A DNA stretch of 64,000 nt from Sphingomonas aurea (GTDB lineage: Bacteria; Pseudomonadota; Alphaproteobacteria; Sphingomonadales; Sphingomonadaceae): assembly GCF_030678875.1 (NCBI RefSeq), contig NZ_JAUUDS010000003.1, positions 186,001 to 250,000 of the forward strand, read 5' to 3'. Positions within the stretch are counted from its first letter, which is position 1. Each line of letters begins with the position of its first letter. Below are positions 45,281 to 54,076 of this stretch, in pieces. The notes beneath the pieces were generated by a model. The model was not told the DNA's origin, ran no database searches, and was given only the letters and a program-made list of their open reading frames with translations. Both the position numbers and the translations under genes were made by a program.

Positions 45281-45966
45281 GCCAGCGCCCACTCCACCGC
45301 CGCCAGCGCGTGGAGGCGGGTCGTGTCGAACAGGGGAACGGGGCTGTCGCCCTCGCCGACCAGCAGCATGATCTCGGTACAGCCGAGCACGATCGCCTCC
45401 GCACCGCGCGCGACCAGCCGGGCGATGATCGCGCGGTACGCGTCGCGGGAGGCGGGCTCGATACGGCCGGCGACCAGCTCGTCATAGATCACGCGGTGCA
45501 CGGTGCGGCGGTCCGCCTCGTCGGGTACCAGCACCTCCAGCCCATGCTGCGCGAGGCGCTCGGCATAGAAGGGCTGCTCCATGGTGAAGGCGGTGCCGAG
45601 CAGGCCGACGCGGCGATGGCCGGCGGCCTTGATCGCGCGGCCAGCCGCGTCGCCGATATGAAGCAGCGGAATGGCGACCGCATCCGCGACCTGCGGCGCG
45701 AGCAGGTGCATCGTGTTCGTCGCGATCAGGACGCACGCGGCGCCGCCGCGCTCCAGCGCCTGCGCGGCGGCCACCATCTCGTCGCCCAGTCGCGCCCAGT
45801 CGCCGGCATGCTGGAGCGCAGCGATCCGTGCGAAATCGACCGACAGCATCAGGATGCGTGCCGAGTGGTGACCGCCCAGCCGCGCGCGCACCGCCTGGTT
45901 GAGGATGCGGTAATATTCGAGCGAGCTTTCCCAGCTCATGCCCCCGATGATGCCGATCGTCCGCAT
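45277..45966 (-). CDS. Aspartate/glutamate racemase-family protein lacking the first Cys
   Basis: The 229-residue protein has the Asp/Glu racemase fold (MRTIGIIGGMSWESSLEYYR, SVDFARI, IGDAAGRAIKAAG and LGCTEIMLLV). These cofactor-free racemases use two cysteines. The second is present (Cys196 in LGCTEI), but in the first site the sequence is IATNTMH, where YgeA-type enzymes have CTNTMH; the residue is Ala82. A cysteine four positions earlier (Cys78) is unlikely to replace it. It may therefore be a hydrolase-like or one-Cys variant rather than a racemase. It overlaps the PaiB-like gene by four bases, tail to tail, and follows the HAAS gene with eight bases between. Confidence 0.8.
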   Translation of the reverse strand: MRTIGIIGGMSWESSLEYYRILNQAVRARLGGHHSARILMLSVDFARIAALQHAGDWARLGDEMVAAAQALERGGAACVLIATNTMHLLAPQVADAVAIPLLHIGDAAGRAIKAAGHRRVGLLGTAFTMEQPFYAERLAQHGLEVLVPDEADRRTVHRVIYDELVAGRIEPASRDAYRAIIARLVARGAEAIVLGCTEIMLLVGEGDSPVPLFDTTRLHALAAVEWALA

Positions 45967-45974
45967 CCTGGCCT

Positions 45975-46529
45975 CTATCGCAGCATCAGCCGCGCAGTGT
46001 GGCGCAGGACGAGCGTGCCGGCGAGATAGCTGGCGATGGCGAGCGCGATCGACAGCGGGATGATCCACAGGCCGAGCAGTTCGGGCGCGTTCGAGGTCGG
46101 GATCAGTATCCCCGCTTCCCAGCCCGAGCCGACGCGCCAGGCACCGACTCGGCCGGGGGCGAAGGGCTTGATCGCGGCCATGGCGGCAAAGATCAGCGCA
46201 CAGAGATAGCAGAGAATCGCGACGAATACCGCACTGGCGCCCGCCACGCGGCGCGTGCTGCGGCCGAGCAGCGCGACCAGCAGCCGCCGTGGCCCCGAGC
46301 CGGAGACGGCGCCGGCCAGTTCATACTCCTCGACGAAGCGGCGGCCGAGCGCATAGGGCGTGTCGAGCCCGGCCAATGCGCGGTCGAGCGCATCGGTGCC
46401 CGCCGCCGCGCTCTCGATAAGGTGGCTGCGGATCTCGTCGACCAGAGCGGTACGCTCGGCGGGATCTAGGCGCTGGAGCGACCAGCCCAGGCGGCGGACA
46501 TAGTCGTTGATGCGGTGTTCGTCGGTCAT
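45975..46529 (-). CDS. HAAS-domain membrane protein
   Basis: The 184-residue protein has an N-terminal helical HAAS domain (INDYVRRLGWSLQRLDPAER with EIRSHLIE and LGLDTPYALGRRFVEEY-like elements) and then three to four hydrophobic segments. HAAS proteins are usually encoded beside PadR regulators, as here, and are thought to signal at the membrane. The second ATG (46529) has GGAGG at proper distance and is preferred over 46535, where the site would abut the start. Three bases separate it from the PadR stop, so the two genes are co-transcribed. The racemase homologue follows and may belong to the same operon. Confidence 0.78.
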   Translation of the reverse strand: MTDEHRINDYVRRLGWSLQRLDPAERTALVDEIRSHLIESAAAGTDALDRALAGLDTPYALGRRFVEEYELAGAVSGSGPRRLLVALLGRSTRRVAGASAVFVAILCYLCALIFAAMAAIKPFAPGRVGAWRVGSGWEAGILIPTSNAPELLGLWIIPLSIALAIASYLAGTLVLRHTARLMLR

Positions 46530-46531
46530 CG

Positions 46532-46861
46532 TCATTCCTCCACCAGCTGGTCGATCGTTTGTCGAAATGCCGCCCAGCGCCCGCGCATCGCGGCGAGCAG
46601 CTGGCGGCCTTCGTCGGTCAGGACATAATATTTGCGCGGATTGCCCCCCGCCTCGGGCAGCACCCATTCGGCCGCGATCCGGCCGGCTTTCTCCAGCCGT
46701 GCGAGCAGCGGGTAGAGCCCGCCCTCGGTCACCAGCTCACCGCCGGCATTGATCGTGGCGAGCAGTTGCAGTCCGTACGCGCGTTGCCGGTCGAGAGCGG
46801 CAAGCACCACCAACTCCGCGGCCCCTTTGCGCAACTGCGACTGCCATGATTCGACATCCAT
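46532..46861 (-). CDS. PadR-family transcriptional regulator
   Basis: The 109-residue protein is a small PadR winged-helix regulator: LRKGAAELVVLAALDRQRAYG, the recognition region LVTEGGLYPLLARLEKAG and the wing PRKYYVLTDEGRQLL. Such regulators repress their own operon and neighbouring stress or efflux genes. AAAGGCAGC precedes the ATG. It heads a leftward operon with the HAAS membrane protein. The 98 bases upstream, shared with the HAD gene, contain the 10-base palindrome CATCATGATG at 46898-46907, a weak operator candidate. Confidence 0.9.
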   Translation of the reverse strand: MDVESWQSQLRKGAAELVVLAALDRQRAYGLQLLATINAGGELVTEGGLYPLLARLEKAGRIAAEWVLPEAGGNPRKYYVLTDEGRQLLAAMRGRWAAFRQTIDQLVEE

Positions 46862-46959
46862 GCTGCCTTTTGTCACACGTATACATGCATTGCAAGGCAT
46901 CATGATGTTGCATCCGTGTTGGCGGCGGGCCAGAGCATGCGGATGATGGGTGAACAGGC

Positions 46960-47628
46960 ATGACGGTAAGGCTGGCGGTATTCGACTGCGACGGGACGCT
47001 GGTCGACAGCCAGGCCAATATCGGCCGGGCGATGGATGAGACGTTCGCCGCGGCGGGGCTTGCCGTGCCGCCACGGGCGGCGACGCGGGCGATCGTCGGG
47101 CTGAGCCTGGCAGAGGCGATGCGGGTACTGGCGCCCGGGCTGGCGGATGCGGATCATCACGCGCTCGCGGCGGAATATAAGCTGGTCTATCAGCGGCTGC
47201 GCCGCGACGACGCGCTAGACGACGAACCCTTGTTCGAAGGCGTGGCAGCGGCGATCGACGGGCTTGCGGCGGCGGGATGGACGCTGGGCGTGGCAACCGG
47301 CAAGTCGGATCGCGGGCTGGCGCATGTGCTGGAGCGGCACGGGCTGACGCATCGCTTCGCCACCCTCCAGACTGCCGACCGTCACCCCTCCAAACCCGAC
47401 CCGGCGATGCTGCTGGCGGCCATGGCGGAGGTCGGCGCGACCCCGGCCAACACGGCGATGATCGGCGACACCAGCTTCGACATGGCGATGGCCAGGGCGG
47501 CAGGTGCGCGGGCGGTGGGCGTCGCCTGGGGCTATCACGACACGGCCGAACTGGCGGACGCCGGCGCTGCGGTGATCGCGCAGCACGCCGACGAGCTGGT
47601 CGCGATGCTGGAACGGGCACCGGCGTGA
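46960..47628 (+). CDS. HAD-family phosphatase (phosphoglycolate-phosphatase-like)
   Basis: The 222-residue cytoplasmic enzyme is a HAD hydrolase with motif I FDCDGTLVDSQ, motif II VATGKSD, the conserved Lys region HPSKPDP and motif IV MIGDTSFDMAMA. The helical cap after motif I places it with phosphoglycolate phosphatase/beta-phosphoglucomutase-type members. The natural substrate is uncertain. It overlaps the small membrane protein gene downstream (GTGA) and forms an operon with it and the ATP12 gene. Confidence 0.88.
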   Translation: MTVRLAVFDCDGTLVDSQANIGRAMDETFAAAGLAVPPRAATRAIVGLSLAEAMRVLAPGLADADHHALAAEYKLVYQRLRRDDALDDEPLFEGVAAAIDGLAAAGWTLGVATGKSDRGLAHVLERHGLTHRFATLQTADRHPSKPDPAMLLAAMAEVGATPANTAMIGDTSFDMAMARAAGARAVGVAWGYHDTAELADAGAAVIAQHADELVAMLERAPA

Positions 47629-47843
47629 GCGTGCCGGACTCGGTCGCGCGGCGGCGCTGGCTGGCCATCACCGGGGTGCGGGTAGCGGGCGTCGGCGGCG
47701 CGCTGCTGGGGCTAGTGCTGCTCGGCCGCGCGCAGACGCTGGCGCCGCAGGTGATCGGGGTGGCGCTGGTCCTGTCGGCGATGCTGATGATGATGGTCGT
47801 GCCTGCCAGCCTGGCGCGCCGCTGGCGGAGCCCCAAGCGATGA
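47625..47843 (+). CDS. Small two-helix membrane protein
   Basis: The 72-residue protein starts with GTG within the HAD stop codon. After a basic N-terminus (MSVPDSVARRRWLAITG) it has two hydrophobic segments at about residues 17-34 and 41-60, then a basic end (ARRWRSPKR), giving a hairpin with both ends inside. Its own stop overlaps the ATP12 start (ATGA). The family is not recognised. The position between HAD and ATP12 genes with overlaps at both ends argues that it is real. Confidence 0.75.
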   Translation: MSVPDSVARRRWLAITGVRVAGVGGALLGLVLLGRAQTLAPQVIGVALVLSAMLMMMVVPASLARRWRSPKR

Positions 47844-48538
47844 AGCGTTTCTGGACCGAAGTGACGGTCGCCGACGGCGGCGTGCTGCTCGATGGGCGGC
47901 CGGTGCGCACGCCGGGGCGGCTGCCGCTGGTGCTGCCGACCGCGGCGCTGGCCGATGCGGTGGCGGCGGAGTGGCGCGCGGTCGAGGGCGATATCGACCC
48001 GCGCGCGATGCGGCTGACCGGCTTGGCCAACGCGGCGATCGAGCGGATCGCGCCAGCGCCGGGCGTGTTCGCGGCGGGGCTGGCCAGCTATGCCGAGACC
48101 GACCTGCTCTGTTACCGCGCGGATGAGCCGGCGGAGCTGGTCGCGCGGCAGGCGGAGATGTGGGACCCGCCGCTCGACTGGGCGCGCGGGCGGTACGACG
48201 TCCACTTCACCCTCGCGACCGGGATCATCCACCAGGCGCAGCCGGCGGCGACCGTCGCGCGGCTGGCCGAGGCGGTGGCGGCACAGGACGCGTGGGTGCT
48301 GGCGGCGCTGTCGCCGATCGTGACGCTGACCGGATCGCTGGTGCTGTCCCTCGCGCTGGTCGAAGACGCCATCGCGCCCGGCGCGGCTTGGGATGCGGCA
48401 GAACTCGACGCGACGTGGCAGGCGGAGCGCTGGGGACAGGACGCGCTGGCTGCCGAGGCACTGGCGGCGCGCCGGATGGAATATGACGCCGCCGTCGCCT
48501 TCCTGCGGCTGACGGATCAGCGGATGCGGACGCGGTAG
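47840..48538 (+). CDS. ATP12-family F1-ATPase assembly chaperone
   Basis: The 232-residue protein matches the ATP12 chaperone family, which in mitochondria helps F1 alpha-subunit assembly and in alphaproteobacteria is encoded in a similar context. Recognisable parts are MKRFWTEVTVADGGVLLDGR, VRTPGRLPLVLPT, AAEWRAVEGDIDPRAMRLTG, the ETDLLCYRADEPAELVARQ block and LSLALVEDAIAP. It starts inside the stop of the small membrane gene. Its 3' end overlaps the convergent gene at 48517 by 22 bases. Its presence supports an alphaproteobacterial origin. Confidence 0.88.
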   Translation: MKRFWTEVTVADGGVLLDGRPVRTPGRLPLVLPTAALADAVAAEWRAVEGDIDPRAMRLTGLANAAIERIAPAPGVFAAGLASYAETDLLCYRADEPAELVARQAEMWDPPLDWARGRYDVHFTLATGIIHQAQPAATVARLAEAVAAQDAWVLAALSPIVTLTGSLVLSLALVEDAIAPGAAWDAAELDATWQAERWGQDALAAEALAARRMEYDAAVAFLRLTDQRMRTR

Positions 48539-49032
48539 CGGAGCTGAAACGACGTGCCCGTCGCGAAGGTCGCGCCCAGCTTGACGCGGATCGCGCGAAC
48601 GTTGCGGTCATAACCATCCGCGTCGGCGACCGGCTGATACGCCCAGCTGGTGCCGTTATAGAATTCCAGCCCGTCGGTGGTCGATGCCAGCGCGGTGAAG
48701 GCATAGGTCAGCCCGCTCGCCGCCAGCCCGGTGCCGAGCAGGCTGCCGTCGGAGAACTCCACCGGCCCCTTGCCCGCGTTCAGGTCGGCGACGCGCAGGT
48801 CGACATTGGCGGGCAGCTCTTCGAGCAGGACGATGTCGCCCACCGGCTTCAGCAGGTTGGCCGTCGGGTTCTCGGCGCGGGTGCGATAGTCGGCGACGGA
48901 GCCGGGCAGCGACCGGGGCAGCAGGTTGCCGAGCGGGTCGGACACCATCGTCACCGTCTTGGTAATGGTCAGCGGTGCCGCGGTGGCGGGCGTGGCGGCC
49001 AGCAGCGCGGCGGGGAGGAGCAGGCGCCGCAT
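48517..49032 (-). CDS. Exported DUF11-like small protein, last gene of the barrel operon
   Basis: The 171-residue protein has a signal peptide (MRRLLLPAALLAATPATAAP) and a single Ig-like domain of the DUF11 kind: ITKTVTMVSDPLGN, PGSVADYRTRAENPTAN, VVLLEELPANVDL-type strands and a final beta strand FQLRYRVRIR. It has no transmembrane helix. Its start overlaps the stop of the giant barrel gene by one base (TGATG), so it is translated with it. It may be a subunit placed on, or secreted through, that barrel. The 3' end overlaps the ATP12 gene tail to tail by 22 bases. No function is known. Confidence 0.75.
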   Translation of the reverse strand: MRRLLLPAALLAATPATAAPLTITKTVTMVSDPLGNLLPRSLPGSVADYRTRAENPTANLLKPVGDIVLLEELPANVDLRVADLNAGKGPVEFSDGSLLGTGLAASGLTYAFTALASTTDGLEFYNGTSWAYQPVADADGYDRNVRAIRVKLGATFATGTSFQLRYRVRIR

Positions 49033-52000
49033 CACCGCCCTGCCCGCCCGACGCCGAACAGCGTCTGGTCGAACTTCAGCCGCAGCGTGACATAGGGGCC
49101 GGCGCGGGTCTGGCGCTCGGCGGAGAAATCGCGGTCGCGATAGCCCGAGATGTTGTAGCCGACGCTGAACCACAGGTTCTTCGCCGGCGAGACGCCCAGC
49201 ATCGGCCCGACGCTGAACTTCAGCGCGTGGCGACTCCAGGCATGCTGCGCCGATGCCTGCACGCCGATGTCGAGCGAGGGTGCGATGTCGAGGCGGAACT
49301 CGGCGCCGGTGACGTCGACATAGCCGGTATATTCGTCGCCGCCGAACTTACCGCGCACCCACTTGGCGCCGTAATAGACGGTTGCCTCGACCCCGTGGCC
49401 GACACCCTCGTCGCCGCTGCGATAGTTGAGCGCGAGGTTGTTGATCGCGCGCAGCGACGCCTGATAGCTGCCGCCGATCGCCGGCACGCCCAGCACGTTG
49501 CGGTCGGTGAAGCCGGCATCCGCCCGCTCCTTGCGGAACTGAAGCCGGTCGAGCAGCGACCAGCGGCTGTCGAGCGGGCGCCAGGCGAGCGCCAGGTCGG
49601 CAGTCGCGCTCGACGCGATCGCACCATTGTCCTGCCGCACCTGGTACCAGCGCAGCGATGAGGCGAGCGTCCGTCCCTCGCCCAGCGAGCGCAGCGCGTT
49701 GCTGGTGATGCCGAAGCGGTTGCCGCTGCCGCCGTCGCGATACTCGGCGCGGCCGTTCCACGACCAGCGCGCGGCGCGGAAGGCGGCACCGAGGGTGACC
49801 GCGGCATAATCCCCATTGACGCGGTCGCCCTGGGAGAGAGACCCGCCGGAGGCGACCGGCTGGAACGCGTTGATCGCCGCGCCCTCCGCGATGCGGCCGC
49901 GCACCGTGCTGCTGGCGTCGAGCGTCGCGTCGACCGTCCAGTTCCGGCCCAGTGGCAGCGACTGGCTCAGTCCGTATTGCGCGAAGGTGCGACCGGCATT
50001 CTCGCTGATGCCCTGCTGGTTGAGCGTGCTCATCAGCTTGGCCCCGGTCCAGGGAGCGACGTCGAAGCCGAACTGGGCGGTGCGGGCGGTGAAGTCCTTG
50101 CCGTCGGCAATCTCGTAGCCGCCGATCAGGCGGATGCCGGGACGCAGGCGATAGGCGGCGGTGATCTGGTGGCGGACGGGGAAGTCGACGCTCGCCTTGC
50201 TGCCGCCCGGCGCGACCTGGGTCTGGGCGGAAAGCGACAGCCGCCCGCCCATCAGCGCCTGGGTGCCGCCCAGCGTCAGCAGGCGGGAGTCGCGATCCTC
50301 GCCGTCGAGACCGCGATCCATCGCCCATTGCGTGCCGATAAAGGCGCTGCCGGTGGCGCGACGCCATTCGAGCCGCGCGTCGAGCGCGGTGCGGCGGCCG
50401 GCGCTGTCCAGCTGCTGCTGGTGCCAGGCGGTGCCGGTCAGCGACACCCGGTCGGTCAGGCGGACCCGCCCGTCCAGGCCGAGCTTGCGGGTGCCGCCCT
50501 CGACGATGTTCTGCTGGTTGACGCCGAAACCGCGATCCTGCTGGCGCGCATAGCCGATGACGTCGAGCGCCGATCCGTGATGCTCCGCCTCGACCAGCCA
50601 GGCCCGCCCCGCGTCGAGCCCACCGCGCCCGCCCGCCGCCGCCTCGGCGCGGATCTCGGTGGTGTCGTCGGGGCGCAGGCGGGTGTCGACGGCGAGGACG
50701 GTCGCGTTGCCGATCGTGTCGTCGTGAAGCGCTGTGACGCCCACTTCCACCCGGCCGCCAGCGGTGCGTGCGGCGACGCGGCCGCCGGCGGCGACCTTGC
50801 GGCTGGTGCCGTAGCTTTCATAGTCGACGACGATGAAGATCGGGTTCAGCTGCGCGTCGCGGGTCAGCACCGGCTCGCGGAAGCGGATCGTGCCGGCAAC
50901 GGGATCGATGTCGTAATCGATGTGGCGGGTCATCGCGGTCGATGCGACGATCCGTTCCGAGCGGAAGCGGTCGCGCACCTCGATGCGCAGCTTGTCGCTG
51001 TTGGGCACGATGTCGCGCGCCGACAGGCGGTACGGGCCGCTGAGGCCGTTGCCGGCGATCTCGTCGCGGGCATAGCGCTCGTCGGTGTGCGCGGCGAAGG
51101 CGGTGAAGGTCAGCGCGCCATTCTCGTACGCGGCCTTGGCGCCGTTCAGCGTCCGGCTGTAGCGGCCGAGGCGGGTGTCGGTCAGCCCGGTCTCGAAATC
51201 GCCGAACAGCGCGTAGAACTCGCGGCGCTCGAGGCGGAGGTACAGCTTGCCGGCGGTCGGCGCGTCGTAAGCCTGCTGCGATCCGTCGCCATAGACGGTG
51301 TAGTAGCGGTCGGGATCGATCGTGCCGAGCAGCCCGCGGCTGCGGTCGCGGCGGCGGTCGCTGTCGTATGCGATCGTCGCCAACCACGATCCCCTGATCC
51401 GCCCCTTGGCATAGAGGGCGAGCTGGCCATCGGCGTGCACCTCTCCCGCCCCACGGGTCGCCATCGGGCGGCCGTGGCGCTGGAGCATGTCGTAGCCGAA
51501 GGTGCCGGCGCCGAAGCCTACGACCGTCCAGTCCTTGGCCGATGCCGCCAGCCAGGCGCGCAGCTCGGTGGTGCGGACCAGCGTGTCGTCGGTCAGGCTG
51601 ACGGTGACGCGCGCGTTGCCCGCCTGGGTCGTCGGCTGGAGCGCGATAAAGGCGACGCCGTCGTCGCCGACGACGCGGGCGGTGGCGGCGGGCGTCACGG
51701 CGCCGGCGTCCTGGCGCCGCGCCTGCTCCAGCGCGACGTCGAGCGCGGGCGCATAGGGCCGCGCGACCTGATAGGGCACCAGCGTACCGGCACGGACCGG
51801 ACGGCCGGCCCGGTCGGTGACGCGTACCGCGATCAGCGGCCGGGTGACGCCGTCCGCGACCAGCCGGCCCAGATCGGGCATGGCCGTGACGTGCGCGGCG
51901 ACGCCCGCGACGTGGACGGAGCGGGTCAGCGTCTCGACGACCTGCCCGTCGGCGCCGAGTACGCGCGCCTCGATCCGGTTGTCGCCCACGGCCAACGGCA

Positions 52001-53999
52001 GGCCGCTCCAGCGCGAGATGGCGATGGTGCCCTCGGCATTCCTGTCGGTCGCGTCGAAGGCGATCGGGTCGGACAGGGCGCCGTTGATCGACAGGGCGAC
52101 GCGCTGACCGGGAGCATGCTTGATGACGACGCGGACGGCGGGGCTGCGTGGATTGTGATCGGCCTGCGGAAACAGCATGGCGATGCCGGGCTGCTGCCCC
52201 GCGAACCAGTCGCGATCACCACCGGCGGCGGCGGCATCGCTGGCGACGGTGATCGGCAGCACCTCGGCCGCGACCGCGCGACCGGTGGGGCGCAGCTGGA
52301 AATCGACGCGCTTCAAGAGGCCACCCTGGCTCTCGACGAAGCGGGAGATGGCGCTGCCGGCCTGGCGCGTGTCGTCGTCGCAGGCCACCGGCTCATAGGC
52401 GGCGGGCATCGTCGCGGTGTCGAGCTGGACGACGTGGCGGCCCGGCCGGATGCCCTCGACATGGTAGAGCCCGTCGCGGTCGGTGACGACGAAGGTGCCG
52501 TCCTCCAGCATCAGGCGCACGCCGGCAATGCCCCTGCGCCCCGCCGCGGGCGCGTTGCAGGCACCGGCGGTGACGCGTCCGATCAGCGAGAAGCCGTCGG
52601 TGAACAGCAGCGGCCGGATGCGGACAGAGGCCGACGCCTCGTTCGCAGTGGCGCCGGCCGAACCCGAGGCGAGGACGCGGTTCACCGCCTCCCCCGGCTT
52701 CGCGCCGGGGGCGACCGACATGACGTAGCTGACGTCGACGCTGGATCGGGCGGCGACAGTCGGCAGGGCAAAATCGAGGTTGCGGCCGTCCGCCGACAGC
52801 AGAGGCTGCTCGCTGCCCCGCGCGGAGCCATGCTCGTACCGCAGGCCAGCGGGCATGATGTCGGTCAGGTGGATGCCCGACACGGGCGCATCGCCGCGAT
52901 TCTCCAGCGTGACGCGGAACTGGACGAAATCGCCGGGCGACGCCTCTCGCACCGACGCGGTCTTGGTCAGCAGCAGCACCGTGTCGCCGTGCCGGTCGAG
53001 CGGAATGTCGGCGAAGAAGGGATCGGGGTTCGACAGGGTGAAGCGACCGGAAAAGGATGCCGGATTGATGAGGAACGGCCGGCCGCTCGGATCGCGCAGC
53101 GCGGCGAGTACCGCAGGGTCCTGCACCGAGGGGGCGGTATAGCTGCCGGGCGGGACGATGCGCAGGTGATAGGTGCCGGCGGCGACCAACGGGAAACGGT
53201 AATTGCCCTGCGCGAAGCGATAGCGACGGCCGCTGGCATCCTGCGCGCCGTCGCCGCTGACGACGGTAGAGGGATAGCGGCTGACGCCGTCCTCGCCGTA
53301 CACGATCGCCGGCCGGTCCTGATCGTCGAGCAGCGTCACCGTCGCGCCGTCGATCAGCGCGCCGGTGGTGGAATCGAAGACATAGCCGGCCGGATCGATC
53401 AGCGTCGCGCTGGTCGATGCCAGGCTGTAATCATCCTCGTGGAAACTCAGCACCAGGCGGCTGCCGCGCGCGAAGCTGGGATCGCAGGCGGACAGTTCGG
53501 GATGGGTGCCGATCGGCGGCAGGCCGCCGGCGAAGACGCCGGTGTCGACGCCCGTCTCCATCAGCTCGATACGGCCGCTGAAGTTGCCCGACGACACGCT
53601 GATCCACGCACCCTCGACCGCGGTCGGGTCATGGTTGCCGCCCGGATTGTCGAGGACGAAGATCATCGCCGCCTGCGGCTCCAGCGTCACCGCCGGCGGC
53701 GAGGCGGCGAGCGTGGCGGCGTCGATCGGGGCGGGCGTGAAGCGATGCGTCGCGGCGTCGCAGGCCATCCCGCTCATCCGGTATCCGGGCGGTGGCAGGC
53801 GAAAGCTGAGCGAGGTCGCCACCTTGCTGCGCTCGACCGTCATGGCAACGGTGTTCGACTGCACCGCCTGCCGCGCGCCGGTGGTGCCGAACGACAGGGT
53901 GGCGGTGTTCTCGACACGCGCGACCTGCCCCCCCGCCGGCACGGCAGGAGCCAGCCCGATCAGGGCCGCGGCAAGGGCAAGGCGTCGCGCGATGGACAT
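49032..53999 (-). CDS. Giant exported DUF11/SdrD-like protein with C-terminal outer-membrane barrel
   Basis: The 1,655-residue protein has a signal peptide (MSIARRLALAAALIGLAPAV) and a modular body. Residues about 27-60 carry ARVENTATLSFG and SNTVAMTVE, shared with its neighbours. Ig-like parts follow, then a DUF11 domain about 340-465 (TKTASVREASPGDFVQF), an SdrD-B/carboxypeptidase-regulatory-like domain about 468-560 (GIAGVRLMLEDGTFVVTDRD), further Ig-like parts, and from about 820 a long run of amphipathic strands rich in aromatic ends, consistent with an outer-membrane barrel of over 800 residues. The end is TLRLKFDQTLFGVGRAGR, so the usual terminal Phe is seven residues in. No passenger-cleavage or POTRA element was seen. 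It could be a surface scaffold or secretion pore for the DUF11 proteins encoded around it. Confidence 0.78.
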   Translation of the reverse strand: MSIARRLALAAALIGLAPAVPAGGQVARVENTATLSFGTTGARQAVQSNTVAMTVERSKVATSLSFRLPPPGYRMSGMACDAATHRFTPAPIDAATLAASPPAVTLEPQAAMIFVLDNPGGNHDPTAVEGAWISVSSGNFSGRIELMETGVDTGVFAGGLPPIGTHPELSACDPSFARGSRLVLSFHEDDYSLASTSATLIDPAGYVFDSTTGALIDGATVTLLDDQDRPAIVYGEDGVSRYPSTVVSGDGAQDASGRRYRFAQGNYRFPLVAAGTYHLRIVPPGSYTAPSVQDPAVLAALRDPSGRPFLINPASFSGRFTLSNPDPFFADIPLDRHGDTVLLLTKTASVREASPGDFVQFRVTLENRGDAPVSGIHLTDIMPAGLRYEHGSARGSEQPLLSADGRNLDFALPTVAARSSVDVSYVMSVAPGAKPGEAVNRVLASGSAGATANEASASVRIRPLLFTDGFSLIGRVTAGACNAPAAGRRGIAGVRLMLEDGTFVVTDRDGLYHVEGIRPGRHVVQLDTATMPAAYEPVACDDDTRQAGSAISRFVESQGGLLKRVDFQLRPTGRAVAAEVLPITVASDAAAAGGDRDWFAGQQPGIAMLFPQADHNPRSPAVRVVIKHAPGQRVALSINGALSDPIAFDATDRNAEGTIAISRWSGLPLAVGDNRIEARVLGADGQVVETLTRSVHVAGVAAHVTAMPDLGRLVADGVTRPLIAVRVTDRAGRPVRAGTLVPYQVARPYAPALDVALEQARRQDAGAVTPAATARVVGDDGVAFIALQPTTQAGNARVTVSLTDDTLVRTTELRAWLAASAKDWTVVGFGAGTFGYDMLQRHGRPMATRGAGEVHADGQLALYAKGRIRGSWLATIAYDSDRRRDRSRGLLGTIDPDRYYTVYGDGSQQAYDAPTAGKLYLRLERREFYALFGDFETGLTDTRLGRYSRTLNGAKAAYENGALTFTAFAAHTDERYARDEIAGNGLSGPYRLSARDIVPNSDKLRIEVRDRFRSERIVASTAMTRHIDYDIDPVAGTIRFREPVLTRDAQLNPIFIVVDYESYGTSRKVAAGGRVAARTAGGRVEVGVTALHDDTIGNATVLAVDTRLRPDDTTEIRAEAAAGGRGGLDAGRAWLVEAEHHGSALDVIGYARQQDRGFGVNQQNIVEGGTRKLGLDGRVRLTDRVSLTGTAWHQQQLDSAGRRTALDARLEWRRATGSAFIGTQWAMDRGLDGEDRDSRLLTLGGTQALMGGRLSLSAQTQVAPGGSKASVDFPVRHQITAAYRLRPGIRLIGGYEIADGKDFTARTAQFGFDVAPWTGAKLMSTLNQQGISENAGRTFAQYGLSQSLPLGRNWTVDATLDASSTVRGRIAEGAAINAFQPVASGGSLSQGDRVNGDYAAVTLGAAFRAARWSWNGRAEYRDGGSGNRFGITSNALRSLGEGRTLASSLRWYQVRQDNGAIASSATADLALAWRPLDSRWSLLDRLQFRKERADAGFTDRNVLGVPAIGGSYQASLRAINNLALNYRSGDEGVGHGVEATVYYGAKWVRGKFGGDEYTGYVDVTGAEFRLDIAPSLDIGVQASAQHAWSRHALKFSVGPMLGVSPAKNLWFSVGYNISGYRDRDFSAERQTRAGPYVTLRLKFDQTLFGVGRAGR

Positions 54000-54012
54000 G
54001 CGGGGTCGGTCC

Positions 54013-54034
54013 CCGGCGCGTACCCACGCGCCGG
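54013..54034 (-). promoter_or_regulatory. Intercistronic hairpin at the ribosome-binding site of the giant gene
   Basis: CCGGCGCGT and ACGCGCCGG form a perfect 9-base stem around ACCC (plus-strand view) in the 77-base gap between two operon genes. On the mRNA the GGGGA ribosome-binding site begins within the stem's 3' end, so folding could lower translation of the 1,655-residue protein or protect upstream mRNA. Confidence 0.5.
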
Positions 54035-54076
54035 AGCGGCTTCTCCTGATCTGTCGGGAATGGGGCCGGCTGGGCG

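Noticed and set aside
46898-46907. PadR operator at the CATCATGATG palindrome
   Set aside because: The flanks are not symmetric and ten bases are too few; kept only as a remark under the PadR gene.
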